Shown here: positions 54,729 to 62,622 of the stretch, piece by piece
Layout of the letters: each line of letters begins with the position of its first letter
How positions within the stretch are numbered: position 1 is the first letter of the stretch
DNA from: CAZEDM01 sp964511075
Lineage (GTDB): Bacteria > Zixibacteria > MSB-5A5 > RBG-16-43-9
Assembly (NCBI GenBank): GCA_964511075.1
Contig: CAZEDM010000004.1
Coordinates: forward strand, 219,631-283,630
DNA: 64,000 bases
Reading direction: 5' to 3'
Made by a program: the position numbers and the translations under genes
Notes under the pieces: model-generated
What the model was told of the DNA's origin: nothing
The model's input: the letters and a program-made list of their open reading frames with translations, nothing else
The model's database searches: none

Positions 54729-55367
54729 TTAATAAAAACTATAAGTTATTCCTCCGATAAATCCAAAATTATCATCGAATTGCAACTCGCCTAATATCTG
54801 CAGGTAATTCGAAACCCTTAAACTTACGCCGGCATTAAATCCTACCTGAAAATCCGTATCGGTGACATCGCCGAATCTGACTTCCAAATGCTCTCTCTGG
54901 CCTCTCAGGTTGAGTCTCCCGTAAGGAGAAATAACCCTTTCCTTTGCCAGGGGAAAATCATACGAGCCGCAGAAATTTGCCCCGAAGGAGAAAACATTGT
55001 AATCGGATACACTGAAAAACTCCAAGCCAGCTCCCAGTGAGAGATCAAAGGGGTCTTTCAAACTGGCATCCAGAAGCTGATATTTGAAATCACCACCTAA
55101 GAGGATACCCTCGCTGCTCTCCGTGCCAAAATCGTAGCTTATCATACCTAACTTGGCACCCAAATCCAGATACTCCGCCACACCGCCCCTGAACTGACCG
55201 AAGAAGGCAAAAGCATCCTCATACACTCCAAAATATCCACCGAAATCATATCCCCCCACGGGTAATGTCCGAGCGGTAGAGAGCTGACCCAAAAACTGAG
55301 CCTGAACCGAGGGTGCAATGAATAACAAACCCAGGAGCAAGATCGTTACGATTCTAAATCTTTTCAT
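54729..55367 (-). CDS. Outer-membrane beta-barrel protein, unknown function
   Basis: 212 residues with a clear signal peptide ending VQAQ (about residue 24). The mature part shows alternating hydrophobic strands and Gly turns (for example LDLGAKLGMISYDFG and GYFGVYEDAFAFFGQF) and ends in an aromatic residue (SFY), as expected for an outer-membrane barrel inserted by BamA. About eight strands can be drawn. It is closed by a terminator. No specific family recognised. Confidence 0.7.
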   Translation of the reverse strand: MKRFRIVTILLLGLLFIAPSVQAQFLGQLSTARTLPVGGYDFGGYFGVYEDAFAFFGQFRGGVAEYLDLGAKLGMISYDFGTESSEGILLGGDFKYQLLDASLKDPFDLSLGAGLEFFSVSDYNVFSFGANFCGSYDFPLAKERVISPYGRLNLRGQREHLEVRFGDVTDTDFQVGFNAGVSLRVSNYLQILGELQFDDNFGFIGGITYSFY

Positions 55368-55632
55368 CTTACCCTTCCTTTGAAAAAGGTTAAAGGTCGA
55401 TTAAGGTCGTTTGATTATAATATATACATTTAGGCTTGTCAATAGTTCTGAAAAAAAGTTTTAAAAAATTTCCCGTGCGGGTTGGTGTGGGAATTCCAAT
55501 TCCCGCACCAACGAAGGGCAAGGCGGGTTCACCGAGTTTTATAGGAAAGGTTAAAATCTCAAGATACTGAAGGTCTTTCGCTATAAACTCGTCGGGTCAG
55601 GGGACCCGACGAGCACTTGCTATATCTATATC
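55368..55632. other. Intergenic region with repeat A relative and hairpin
   Basis: Holds the palindrome GGTTGGTGTGGGAA/TTCCCGCACCAAC near 55481-55513, the sequence AAGGGCAAGGCGGGTTCACCG, and the left 29-base direct repeat at 55588-55616. No gene is seen. Confidence 0.55.
55588..55616. repeat. Left 29-base perfect direct repeat flanking the nuclease gene
   Basis: CTCGTCGGGTC, loop AGGG, GACCCGACGAG, then CAC. It is identical in sequence and orientation to 56514-56542. Confidence 0.9.
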
Positions 55633-56490
55633 CTACTTGCTCTCCACAAAAACAAATTCTATCCCATTAGATTTTATCTCTTTAGGCTTATACTGTTCAT
55701 TATCTTTATTAGCAAAGATTTTCGGGGCTAAAGGGTATTTAGTGTAAGGATTATGAAAAACAATGAACCTTTCTCTTCTCACACATAAAGCTATCGCACT
55801 AATTGTAGTATTCTTGTCTGGTGTAAGTATTCCTTCTAACTCCGCATAGAAAGCTATTGGTCTTATATCTAAGAATATGTTACGATTAAATACAATTAGC
55901 ACAAAGGAATTGCCTTTGCTAGAATAGTCTTTAAATTTACTGACTGAGTCTTTTATGTAATTCCCTATCCTCTCACTATTTTTAGGCTCACGACCGCGTA
56001 AGGAATACATTAGACAACACCTTAAGTGTCTTAAGTTATTTTTACTTGTTAACTTTACCTGAAATTCTTTGCTTTTGTCCTTAATTAAAAAGGGTAATGA
56101 TAAATTGCTATTTAGGTTTTTTATGGTATTATTAACAAAATTTCCCATTTCCTTCTCTCGTTCTGATAATAATTTAGTTAGTTTGTCACTAATTCCCAAA
56201 TCAAAATCAAATGAGTGATTAAGTTTTTCTAGCCTATTAGCTAATCTCTTTAAAATTTCATTACTTTTAGTATAATCTTCTTTTTCAAACATGCTCTTTA
56301 TTTCACAATATATTTTTATCCCTTTTTTTTCTAAAAGGAAATCCGGTGTTTCTGGCCTATCTGAAGGTTTATCTTGATTATCCGTGTCTAACTTTGTGCA
56401 AATATAACCTCTTGATCTAAAGTGCTCAGCAAAAAATTCTTCGTCTTCTTTTTGTACTCTAACCCTAAAGGTTTTCGTTCCGGAAGTCAA
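55633..56490 (-). CDS. Putative PD-(D/E)XK nuclease, single-gene cassette
   Basis: 285 residues. Near the N-terminus TPDFLLEKKG followed by IYCEIKS gives Pro49-Asp50 ... Glu63-x-Lys65, the PD-(D/E)XK catalytic pattern with correct spacing, preceded by a helix containing EEFFAEHF. The rest resembles no family I know. The start is TTG at 56490; no closer ATG gives the motif. It is very A+T-rich compared with mutS and is bracketed by perfect 29-base direct repeats, which suggests recent insertion. Restriction-like, repair or anti-phage function is open. Confidence 0.65.
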   Translation of the reverse strand: MTSGTKTFRVRVQKEDEEFFAEHFRSRGYICTKLDTDNQDKPSDRPETPDFLLEKKGIKIYCEIKSMFEKEDYTKSNEILKRLANRLEKLNHSFDFDLGISDKLTKLLSEREKEMGNFVNNTIKNLNSNLSLPFLIKDKSKEFQVKLTSKNNLRHLRCCLMYSLRGREPKNSERIGNYIKDSVSKFKDYSSKGNSFVLIVFNRNIFLDIRPIAFYAELEGILTPDKNTTISAIALCVRRERFIVFHNPYTKYPLAPKIFANKDNEQYKPKEIKSNGIEFVFVESK

Positions 56491-56513
56491 GGTCGTCTCT
56501 CTTTTAATTTATC

Positions 56514-56542
56514 CTCGTCGGGTCAGGGGACCCGACGAGCAC
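56514..56542. repeat. Right 29-base perfect direct repeat flanking the nuclease gene
   Basis: Identical to 55588-55616 with the same 11-bp stem. The heptad array at the mutS 3' end follows. Confidence 0.9.
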
Positions 56543-56555
56543 GAAAATCTTTTCC

Positions 56556-56590
56556 CTCGCTACTCACTACTCGCTACTGTCTACTATAAT
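56556..56590. repeat. Degenerate heptad repeat after mutS
   Basis: CTCGCTA, CTCACTA, CTCGCTA, CTGTCTA, CTATAAT, exactly in 7-base phase, reaching the mutS stop codon. Confidence 0.65.
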
Positions 56591-59193
56591 CATTCTTTCA
56601 ACTTCTTCTTCAGCTCCTCCAGCTTATTCAGCGCCTCCAAGGGAGTCAATTTATCCAGCTCCAATTTCCTCAGCTCCTCGCAGACCAAATTCTCCTTAGG
56701 TGAGAAGAAGCTTAACTGGAACTCCTTCACCCCTGGAGCAGTCCTGGGCTGGGGTAATTTTTCATAGGAAAGCTCACCCGATTCCAGATCAGCCAAAATC
56801 TCCTTTGCCCTTTCCAGAACGATCTTGGGTATCCCTGCCAGGCGGGCAACCTGTATCCCGTAACTGTCATCACACCCGCCGGGAACTATCTTCCTTAGGA
56901 AAACTATCTCGTCTTCCCATTCCTTAACCGCAACATTATAATTCGCCACCCCGGGGAGAAATTTTGCCAGCTCGGTCAGCTCATGATAATGCGTGGCAAA
57001 AAGAGTCTTGGCACAGAGATCCTCGTTATTATGCAGATGCTCCGTCACTGCCCAGGCTATGGAAAGCCCGTCAAAAGTGGAAGTGCCCCTGCCTATCTCG
57101 TCCAGAAGAATGAGACTTTTTGAAGTTGCGTTGTTTAGGATGTTAGCCGTCTCATTCATCTCCACCAAAAAGGTGCTCTGCCCTAAGGCGATATTATCCA
57201 TCGCACCAACACGGGTGAAGATGCGGTCAACTATTCCGATCTTAGCTTTCCTGGCTGGAACAAAAGAGCCTATCTGGGACATAAGCACAATCAGACCAAC
57301 CTGACGCAGATAGGTCGATTTTCCTGCCATATTGGGACCGGTTATGATGTGAATCCTTTCCCCTGAACCGATCCTGGTATCATTGGGAATAAAAGTTCCG
57401 TAATCCAGAATCTGCTCAATGACCGGGTGTCTGCCCTCTTCAATCCATATCTCGTCTCCATTATCGATCTCCGGAAGAACATACCCATTTTCCTTCGCCA
57501 CCAGGGAAAGCGAGAGAAGAACATCCAATCTGGCTAAAAGCTCCGCACAGATCTGAATATCCTTTGTCCTTCCTGCAAGCTGTTCCCTAATCTTCAGAAA
57601 AAGCTCGTATTCTGCCTGGAAAATCTTTTCCTCGGCGCCCAGTATCTTTGCTTCCCTCTCTTTAAGCTCCGGGGTGATGAACCTCTCGGCATTGACCATA
57701 GTCTGTTTTCTTATGTAATCCGAAGGAACCTTCGAGAGGTGGGGCCGGGTGATCTCTATATAGTAGCCGAACACCTGGTTGAATCCTACCTTGAGGGAGG
57801 GAATACCGGTTCTCTCCTTTTCATTTTTCTCCAGCCGGGCAATCCATCTTTTGCTCTCAGAAACTTCTTCTTTGAGATTGTCCAGATTTAAATCGTACCC
57901 TTTCTTGATAATTCCGCCCTCGGTCAGAATCAAGGGAGGTTCATCCGTAATGGAATTTTCAATTTGAACGACGATGTCCGAGATTTCCGGGAAAGCATCA
58001 GATATCTCTTTTATAATCGAAACTTCTATGTTTACGAGAGTATTTTTAATCTCAGGTATAACTTTAAGCGATTCTTTTAAGTTAATGAGGTCTTTGGGAT
58101 TAGCCTTGCCATATCCTAATTTGCCGGCAAGCCTTTCCAGATCCGATATCGAATCCAATTTTACCTCTATCTCCCCGGATAATTTTTTATCGTCATAGAA
58201 CCTTTTGATTCCCTCCTGGCGCTCCTTTATCTTTTGCAGATTCAAAAGCGGCTTGATAATCCAATTTTTCAAAAGGCGAGCCCCCATTGGCGTTTTTGTC
58301 CTGTTGAGAAGTGCATAAAGAGTATTGTCTTTCTCCTTGGTTGCCAGAGAAGAAACTAATTCCAGATTTCTAATGGTATTGGAGTCCAGGAACATTTCTT
58401 CCGAGCTAGAAATTCTCGAGAGCCTGTTGATGTGCAGGAGCAATGTCTTTTTGGTCTGATTCAAGTAGGAGAGGATGGCACCTGCTGAACAGATGCCCAT
58501 TTTCAGTTCCTGAATCCCGAATCCATCCAAAGAGGAAGTCCTGAAGTGTTCCAAGAGAAGCTTCAGGGCGAAATCATAGGAGAATTTCCAGCCCTCCAAA
58601 GGAGTTAAGGTATAATTGAAATTCAGATTTTTTCTCAACTCCTCGACTTTGCCCTGCTCCCACTCCTCCGGAATCAGGACCTCAGAAGGAGAAAGGGTAT
58701 TCAACATCTCCTTCAGCTTCTGGGGCACAACCTCATCTATTTTGAACTCACCCGTGGAGAGGTCAATCAAGCCCAGGCCGTATCTCCCCTTGCTCTCATA
58801 AAGGCTGGCTAAATAGTTATTTTCCTGACTGTCCAGCACCTGATCCAGGGTAATGGTTCCCGGGGTGATAATCTCAACTACTTCCCTTCTCACTAATCCC
58901 CTGGCTTTTTTGGGGTCCTCCGTCTGTTCGCATACAACCACCTTTTTGCCGGCTTTTAACAATTTGGTCAGATATCTTTCCGCGGAGTGGTAAGGGATTC
59001 CGGCCAGGGGAACTCTCTCCATCTTGCCGTGCGCTCTGGAGGTCAGGGCTATCCCCAATATCCTGGAGGCAACTTTGGCATCCTCCCCGAACATCTCGTA
59101 GAAATCACCCATGCGAAAAAACAGGATCTCATCCGGATGCTGACTTTTAATCCTGTTATACTGCTCCATCAAAGGAGTTGAAAATCTTTCCAT
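56590..59193 (-). CDS. mutS: DNA mismatch repair protein MutS
   Basis: 867 residues, full length. The mismatch-binding motif DFYEMF lies near residue 31-36. The connector, lever and clamp domains follow, and the ATPase has Walker A GPNMAGKST (about 623), ETANILNNAT and DEIGRGTSTFDG, then the dimerisation helix and the C-terminal tail. MutS recognises mispairs and recruits MutL; mutL is not in the window. It is upstream of the nuclease cassette and is not obviously linked to vsr. Confidence 0.97.
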   Translation of the reverse strand: MERFSTPLMEQYNRIKSQHPDEILFFRMGDFYEMFGEDAKVASRILGIALTSRAHGKMERVPLAGIPYHSAERYLTKLLKAGKKVVVCEQTEDPKKARGLVRREVVEIITPGTITLDQVLDSQENNYLASLYESKGRYGLGLIDLSTGEFKIDEVVPQKLKEMLNTLSPSEVLIPEEWEQGKVEELRKNLNFNYTLTPLEGWKFSYDFALKLLLEHFRTSSLDGFGIQELKMGICSAGAILSYLNQTKKTLLLHINRLSRISSSEEMFLDSNTIRNLELVSSLATKEKDNTLYALLNRTKTPMGARLLKNWIIKPLLNLQKIKERQEGIKRFYDDKKLSGEIEVKLDSISDLERLAGKLGYGKANPKDLINLKESLKVIPEIKNTLVNIEVSIIKEISDAFPEISDIVVQIENSITDEPPLILTEGGIIKKGYDLNLDNLKEEVSESKRWIARLEKNEKERTGIPSLKVGFNQVFGYYIEITRPHLSKVPSDYIRKQTMVNAERFITPELKEREAKILGAEEKIFQAEYELFLKIREQLAGRTKDIQICAELLARLDVLLSLSLVAKENGYVLPEIDNGDEIWIEEGRHPVIEQILDYGTFIPNDTRIGSGERIHIITGPNMAGKSTYLRQVGLIVLMSQIGSFVPARKAKIGIVDRIFTRVGAMDNIALGQSTFLVEMNETANILNNATSKSLILLDEIGRGTSTFDGLSIAWAVTEHLHNNEDLCAKTLFATHYHELTELAKFLPGVANYNVAVKEWEDEIVFLRKIVPGGCDDSYGIQVARLAGIPKIVLERAKEILADLESGELSYEKLPQPRTAPGVKEFQLSFFSPKENLVCEELRKLELDKLTPLEALNKLEELKKKLKE

Positions 59194-59233
59194 CTGTTTT
59201 CCGCAGGAACTTACGGCAGGTGAGATAAGAAAT

Positions 59234-60235
59234 CTATCTGACCACTATTCTGTAAACTTCCCCCTCCTCTTCCTCCAGCTTATCCTTCAGTCTCTGGGCT
59301 TCCGAGAGGGAACTAAAGGAACCTACCCGAATCACGTAATATTTTTTCTTCTGGATATACTTATAGCTCTCCTCCGGCTTATACCCATTGGATCTCAGTT
59401 TCTCCATAATCCTGTCTGCATTTTCTTTTTGGGCGAATACCCCTATCTGCACTGCGTATCTTGTCCCGGTCAATTTCTCCGCTTTCCCCGAATCCCTGAC
59501 CTCATCTGCCAGTATCTCGCTGTTCAAGTCAATTCCGCCTGGAAATTTCTCCCGGTAGAGGTTCAGATAGAGAATTGCCTTATCCTTTTCCCCGGAGCTT
59601 TCAAAGGCGCGATAGATGCCTGAAAGGGCCAGGGGGAAAGCCTCGGTTTCAGCGAACCGGTCTACGACTTTATTGTATTCCTTCAAACTCTTTTTAAAAT
59701 CACCCTGAGAAAAGTAGATCTCCCCTATTCCCAGCTGAGCCCAAGCTGCCCAGGAAGAGTAAGGATATTCCTCCACTATGTATCCGAATCCATCTATAGC
59801 CTGCTCGGTTCTACCGGAGGAGAAAAAAGCCTGACCCTCCAACCACAAGATCTGCGGCAGAGAAGAGCTGCGGGGAAATGAATTTTTGAAATCCGAACAC
59901 AGCTCCAATATCGAATCGTTCAATCCCTTCATCTGATAAAAATAACATAACTCCACAGCCGCCTCTTCCTTTTTGACCCTGGAAGAGCTTTCCCAGATCT
60001 TCTTATAATACTCTGATGCTCTCTCCGGCTCCTCCTCCAATTTCCCGGCATAATACAGAGCCTCGTTGTCCAGAGGATGTGATTCTGAATAACTTTTTAA
60101 GATCTCTCTGGCCGAGGTAAAGTCACCCTGGTTGTAATAGCTCAGGACAGTATTTAAATCCTGCGAAAGGGACAAGGAGGAGCAAAGCAAAGAAAACATC
60201 ACTGCATAGATGACTTTTGATGCGAGGTTATGCAC
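59234..60235 (-). CDS. Exported TPR protein with C-terminal SPOR domain
   Basis: 333 residues. The start is GTG at 60235 with GGAG five bases upstream; the signal peptide ends near SLS-QD (about 25). TPR/BamD-like repeats follow (for example YNQGDFTSAREILKSYSESH and YFSQGDFKKSLKEYNKVVDRF). The final 75 residues form a SPOR domain (RYAVQIGVFAQKENADRIM ... YYVIRVGSFSSLSEAQRLKD), which binds denuded septal peptidoglycan. Likely a periplasmic protein with a role at the division site. It follows lapB by 18 bases. Confidence 0.85.
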   Translation of the reverse strand: MHNLASKVIYAVMFSLLCSSLSLSQDLNTVLSYYNQGDFTSAREILKSYSESHPLDNEALYYAGKLEEEPERASEYYKKIWESSSRVKKEEAAVELCYFYQMKGLNDSILELCSDFKNSFPRSSSLPQILWLEGQAFFSSGRTEQAIDGFGYIVEEYPYSSWAAWAQLGIGEIYFSQGDFKKSLKEYNKVVDRFAETEAFPLALSGIYRAFESSGEKDKAILYLNLYREKFPGGIDLNSEILADEVRDSGKAEKLTGTRYAVQIGVFAQKENADRIMEKLRSNGYKPEESYKYIQKKKYYVIRVGSFSSLSEAQRLKDKLEEEEGEVYRIVVR

Positions 60236-60253
60236 TTTTGCTCCAGATATAGA

Positions 60254-61417
60254 TTATATGTTGAAGCTGTTCCACTCTTTACAGTTGGGGCATCTCCATA
60301 AAGGCTCATCGGACTTATGCCCGCATTTGGAACAGAGAAAAAGCTCGCTTCTTCTTCCCAGTTTGGCAGAAAGCTCCTCCAAGGAATCTTTGGCCTTCTC
60401 TAACTGGTTTGTCTCCTGATATATCTTTATGAGGTTCAGATGTGCCGGCAGATAGCCTGGCTCCGTCTCCAGAATTCTCTTATAACTCTGCTTGGCCTGT
60501 TCCAGTCTCCCCATCTTCTCGTATATGGTTGCCAGAGAATGCAGGGCTTTTATATCCTTGGGATTGTCTTTTAAGAGCCGGTCGTATATCTCGGCCATCT
60601 CGTTATAGCTTCCCAGCTCGAATAATACTTCCTCCAAGCGATCGAAAATCAGGTAACCGCTCTGGGGAGCTACCTCCAAAAGTTTTTTCCAATGAACAAT
60701 CGCCTCTTCCGGCCTGCGATCAGAAAGATATGCCTCGCCTAAATAGACATATGCCGGCACACATTTCTCGTCGATGCGTAAGGCTTCTTTGTACAGAAGT
60801 CTGGCTCTGTGATATTCCCCCCTGCTGGCAAGCTCATTCCCCTGATAGACCTTGTACAGAGCTAATACGGGATAATTCCTTTCCTTCTCTAATTTATCCC
60901 TGGATAACTCTTCTCTGAGCTTAAACGCCTCCTCCCAGGAGGAAAGCTCCTCGTAACAGGCTAAAAGTTTCCTCTTGGCCCAGAGATTCCTGTTATCCGA
61001 TTTCAGGATGTCGTTCAGAATTGAAACCGCTTTCTCCCAATCTTTCGCCCACAGGTAATCCTCAACTAAGCTTTTGAGCACCTCTATGCGGGCCTCCTCG
61101 GAAAGTCCATATCTCAGGGTAAGCTCGTTGTGGATTTGCAGGGCTTTCTCCACCTGCCCCTTTTTGCGGAACAGGTCGCCCAGCTTCAAATAGGCATCCA
61201 CGTTCTCCGTATCCTCAGCCACCGTCTGCTTGAATCTCTGGAAAGCTATTTTCTCATCACCACCCACCAGGGCTTTCAGAGCGTCGATATAAAGCCTGGG
61301 CGAAGTAACAGTTTCTTTTTTCCTGGATTTCAGCCAGAAGTAAGAAATCAAAATCAGTATGAGCAAACTGACTGCAAAAATCGAGATAATATGTCCAGGG
61401 GTCACCTTACCTCCCAT
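60254..61417 (-). CDS. lapB: LapB-like TPR protein with rubredoxin-type zinc finger
   Basis: 387 residues: one N-terminal membrane helix (about 9-27), around eight TPR repeats and a C-terminal metal site LFLCSKCGHKS ... WRCPNCKEWNSF (CxxC twice), the layout of E. coli LapB/YciM, which controls LPS synthesis through LpxC turnover. LapA lies upstream, separated by a four-helix-bundle gene. A GTG four codons in (61405) with GGGAGG just before it is a plausible alternative start. Confidence 0.85.
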   Translation of the reverse strand: MGGKVTPGHIISIFAVSLLILILISYFWLKSRKKETVTSPRLYIDALKALVGGDEKIAFQRFKQTVAEDTENVDAYLKLGDLFRKKGQVEKALQIHNELTLRYGLSEEARIEVLKSLVEDYLWAKDWEKAVSILNDILKSDNRNLWAKRKLLACYEELSSWEEAFKLREELSRDKLEKERNYPVLALYKVYQGNELASRGEYHRARLLYKEALRIDEKCVPAYVYLGEAYLSDRRPEEAIVHWKKLLEVAPQSGYLIFDRLEEVLFELGSYNEMAEIYDRLLKDNPKDIKALHSLATIYEKMGRLEQAKQSYKRILETEPGYLPAHLNLIKIYQETNQLEKAKDSLEELSAKLGRRSELFLCSKCGHKSDEPLWRCPNCKEWNSFNI

Positions 61418-61488
61418 CTATACTTATGTTTTTTTATGACTGTCATTGAACTCCTGTATTGTTCTCCATCCCGAAAGGATGGAAGGAT

Positions 61489-61869
61489 TCAAGTGTTGAT
61501 AGGGTTCAAGTGCTTTTTCTCCAAAGACCTTATAAGTGCCTTGAGCATCCTCTCTGTTTCTTCAATTCCTTTTTGTAACATCTCCCCATCCCCACCGTTA
61601 ATGTAATTAAGATCCCCGGCAAGCAGAAACTGAGTCTCTAATTCACAATTTGAGCCATAAGCAATATATAGAGAATAAATATATTCAGAGGTTGTTTTCC
61701 TGCCATAGCCCTCTGCGATATTTGAAGGAATAGAGATACTGGCTCTTCTCATCTGTGAGACTAATCCATACTTTTCTTCCTGAGGAAAACCTCTGGTTAC
61801 TTTATACACATTTAAACATTGTCTGTAAGATTTCTGCCACACCTGCAGATCCTAGTAATTCTTTAGCAT
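61489..61869 (-). pseudogene. Four-helix bundle protein (S23/IVS type) with an amber at codon 6
   Basis: The reverse strand from ATG at 61869 reads MLKNY, TAG, DLQVWQKSYRQ, then YGLVSQMRRASISIPSNIAEGYGRKT, a close match to the 23S-rRNA-intervening-sequence four-helix bundle family, whose members start in the style of MKNYKDLQVWQKS. The sixth codon is TAG instead of a lysine codon. Translation could only restart at GTG 61842, giving 117 residues and trimming the first helix. It sits between lapA and lapB, which are usually adjacent, so it is an insertion there. Confidence 0.75.
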
Positions 61870-61880
61870 TTCTCTTTACG

Positions 61881-61920
61881 CTCGAACCCCGGAGCCCTCG
61901 AATCCTTTAACCCCTCTAAC
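61881..61920. repeat. Degenerate octad repeat at the lapA 3' end
   Basis: Five 8-base units CTCGAACC, CCGGAGCC, CTCGAATC, CTTTAACC, CCTCTAAC reaching the lapA stop codon. Same position class as the four heptad arrays. Confidence 0.5.
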
Positions 61921-62218
61921 TTTTCTCCTCCTCTTCCAGAGGCAGATTTCTCAGGGCAGTTACCTCCTCCATCAGTCTCTTATTCTCCTTCCTCTGTTCC
62001 CGCAACTCCCCCTGAATTGCCAGATAATAGGATATCCCCAGAATGAAGGATATGAACATCCCGATCACCAGCGACCAATAGGCTATGATAATCATCGGCA
62101 CCCCAGCGTACTGCCAGCCGAAAAGATTGACCGAGACAGACTCCCCCGAATTATATATGGAAAACCCGATCAGAAGCATAATGATCACCAATATCAAAAG
62201 AATCTTCAAAGCCCACAT
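61916..62218 (-). CDS. lapA: LapA-family membrane protein (DUF1049)
   Basis: 100 residues: two membrane helices (about 3-20 and 41-64) connected by NSGESVSVNLFGWQYAGVP, the family core, and a C-terminal coiled coil EQRKENKRLMEEVTALRNL. LapA partners LapB in regulating LPS assembly. It is upstream of lapB, with the interrupted four-helix-bundle gene between them. Confidence 0.85.
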   Translation of the reverse strand: MWALKILLILVIIMLLIGFSIYNSGESVSVNLFGWQYAGVPMIIIAYWSLVIGMFISFILGISYYLAIQGELREQRKENKRLMEEVTALRNLPLEEEEKS

Positions 62219-62622
62219 ATTCTCGCCTCCTTTCTAACTATCCAAATCCAGAGACTATGGTTTCTAAATTCGGATAAGAATTTTTTTTAAATTAATATGA
62301 CTGAGGATGGTTGTCAATCAAAAAATAGTCTGTGATCCGTGGGATTTTTTTACCCGGCTTGAGAGCAACCTGGGTTACTGGTTATTGAACCTCGCCTTAG
62401 CCCTCTACTTAAAAAGGAGAGTGGAGTTGGTGGAAGGGATATCTTGTCTGTTCCTTAAAGCTTCAGGGGAGGAGACCCGGCTGAAACGGGATTTTGCTTC
62501 TATCAATCCGAATTTTGTTCCTGTGGACAAGCCCCTCCCCCGCCAAAATTGGGAATAAAAAAATCCCCCCCCGCCTCTGGCGGGGGAGGATTTATCCGTC
62601 TCTATCTCAAGTTCAGTAATTA
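62219..62622. other. Intergenic region with decayed palindromes and a terminator
   Basis: About 400 bases between lapA and the large dockerin protein. It contains a degraded CTCTACTTAAAAAGGAGAG element (62402-62420) and the terminator at 62556-62593. An 83-codon plus-strand open frame here (62307-62558) lies across these elements and is not believed to be a gene. Confidence 0.55.
62556..62593 (-). terminator. Terminator of the large dockerin protein gene
   Basis: On the minus strand AAATCCTCCCCCGCC, loop AGA, GGCGGGGGGGGATTT, then TTTTATTCCC. Confidence 0.85.

Noticed and set aside
62307..62558. 83-codon plus-strand open frame
   Set aside because: It lies over decayed intergenic palindromes and the upstream side of a terminator, has no ribosome site and no recognisable protein features.
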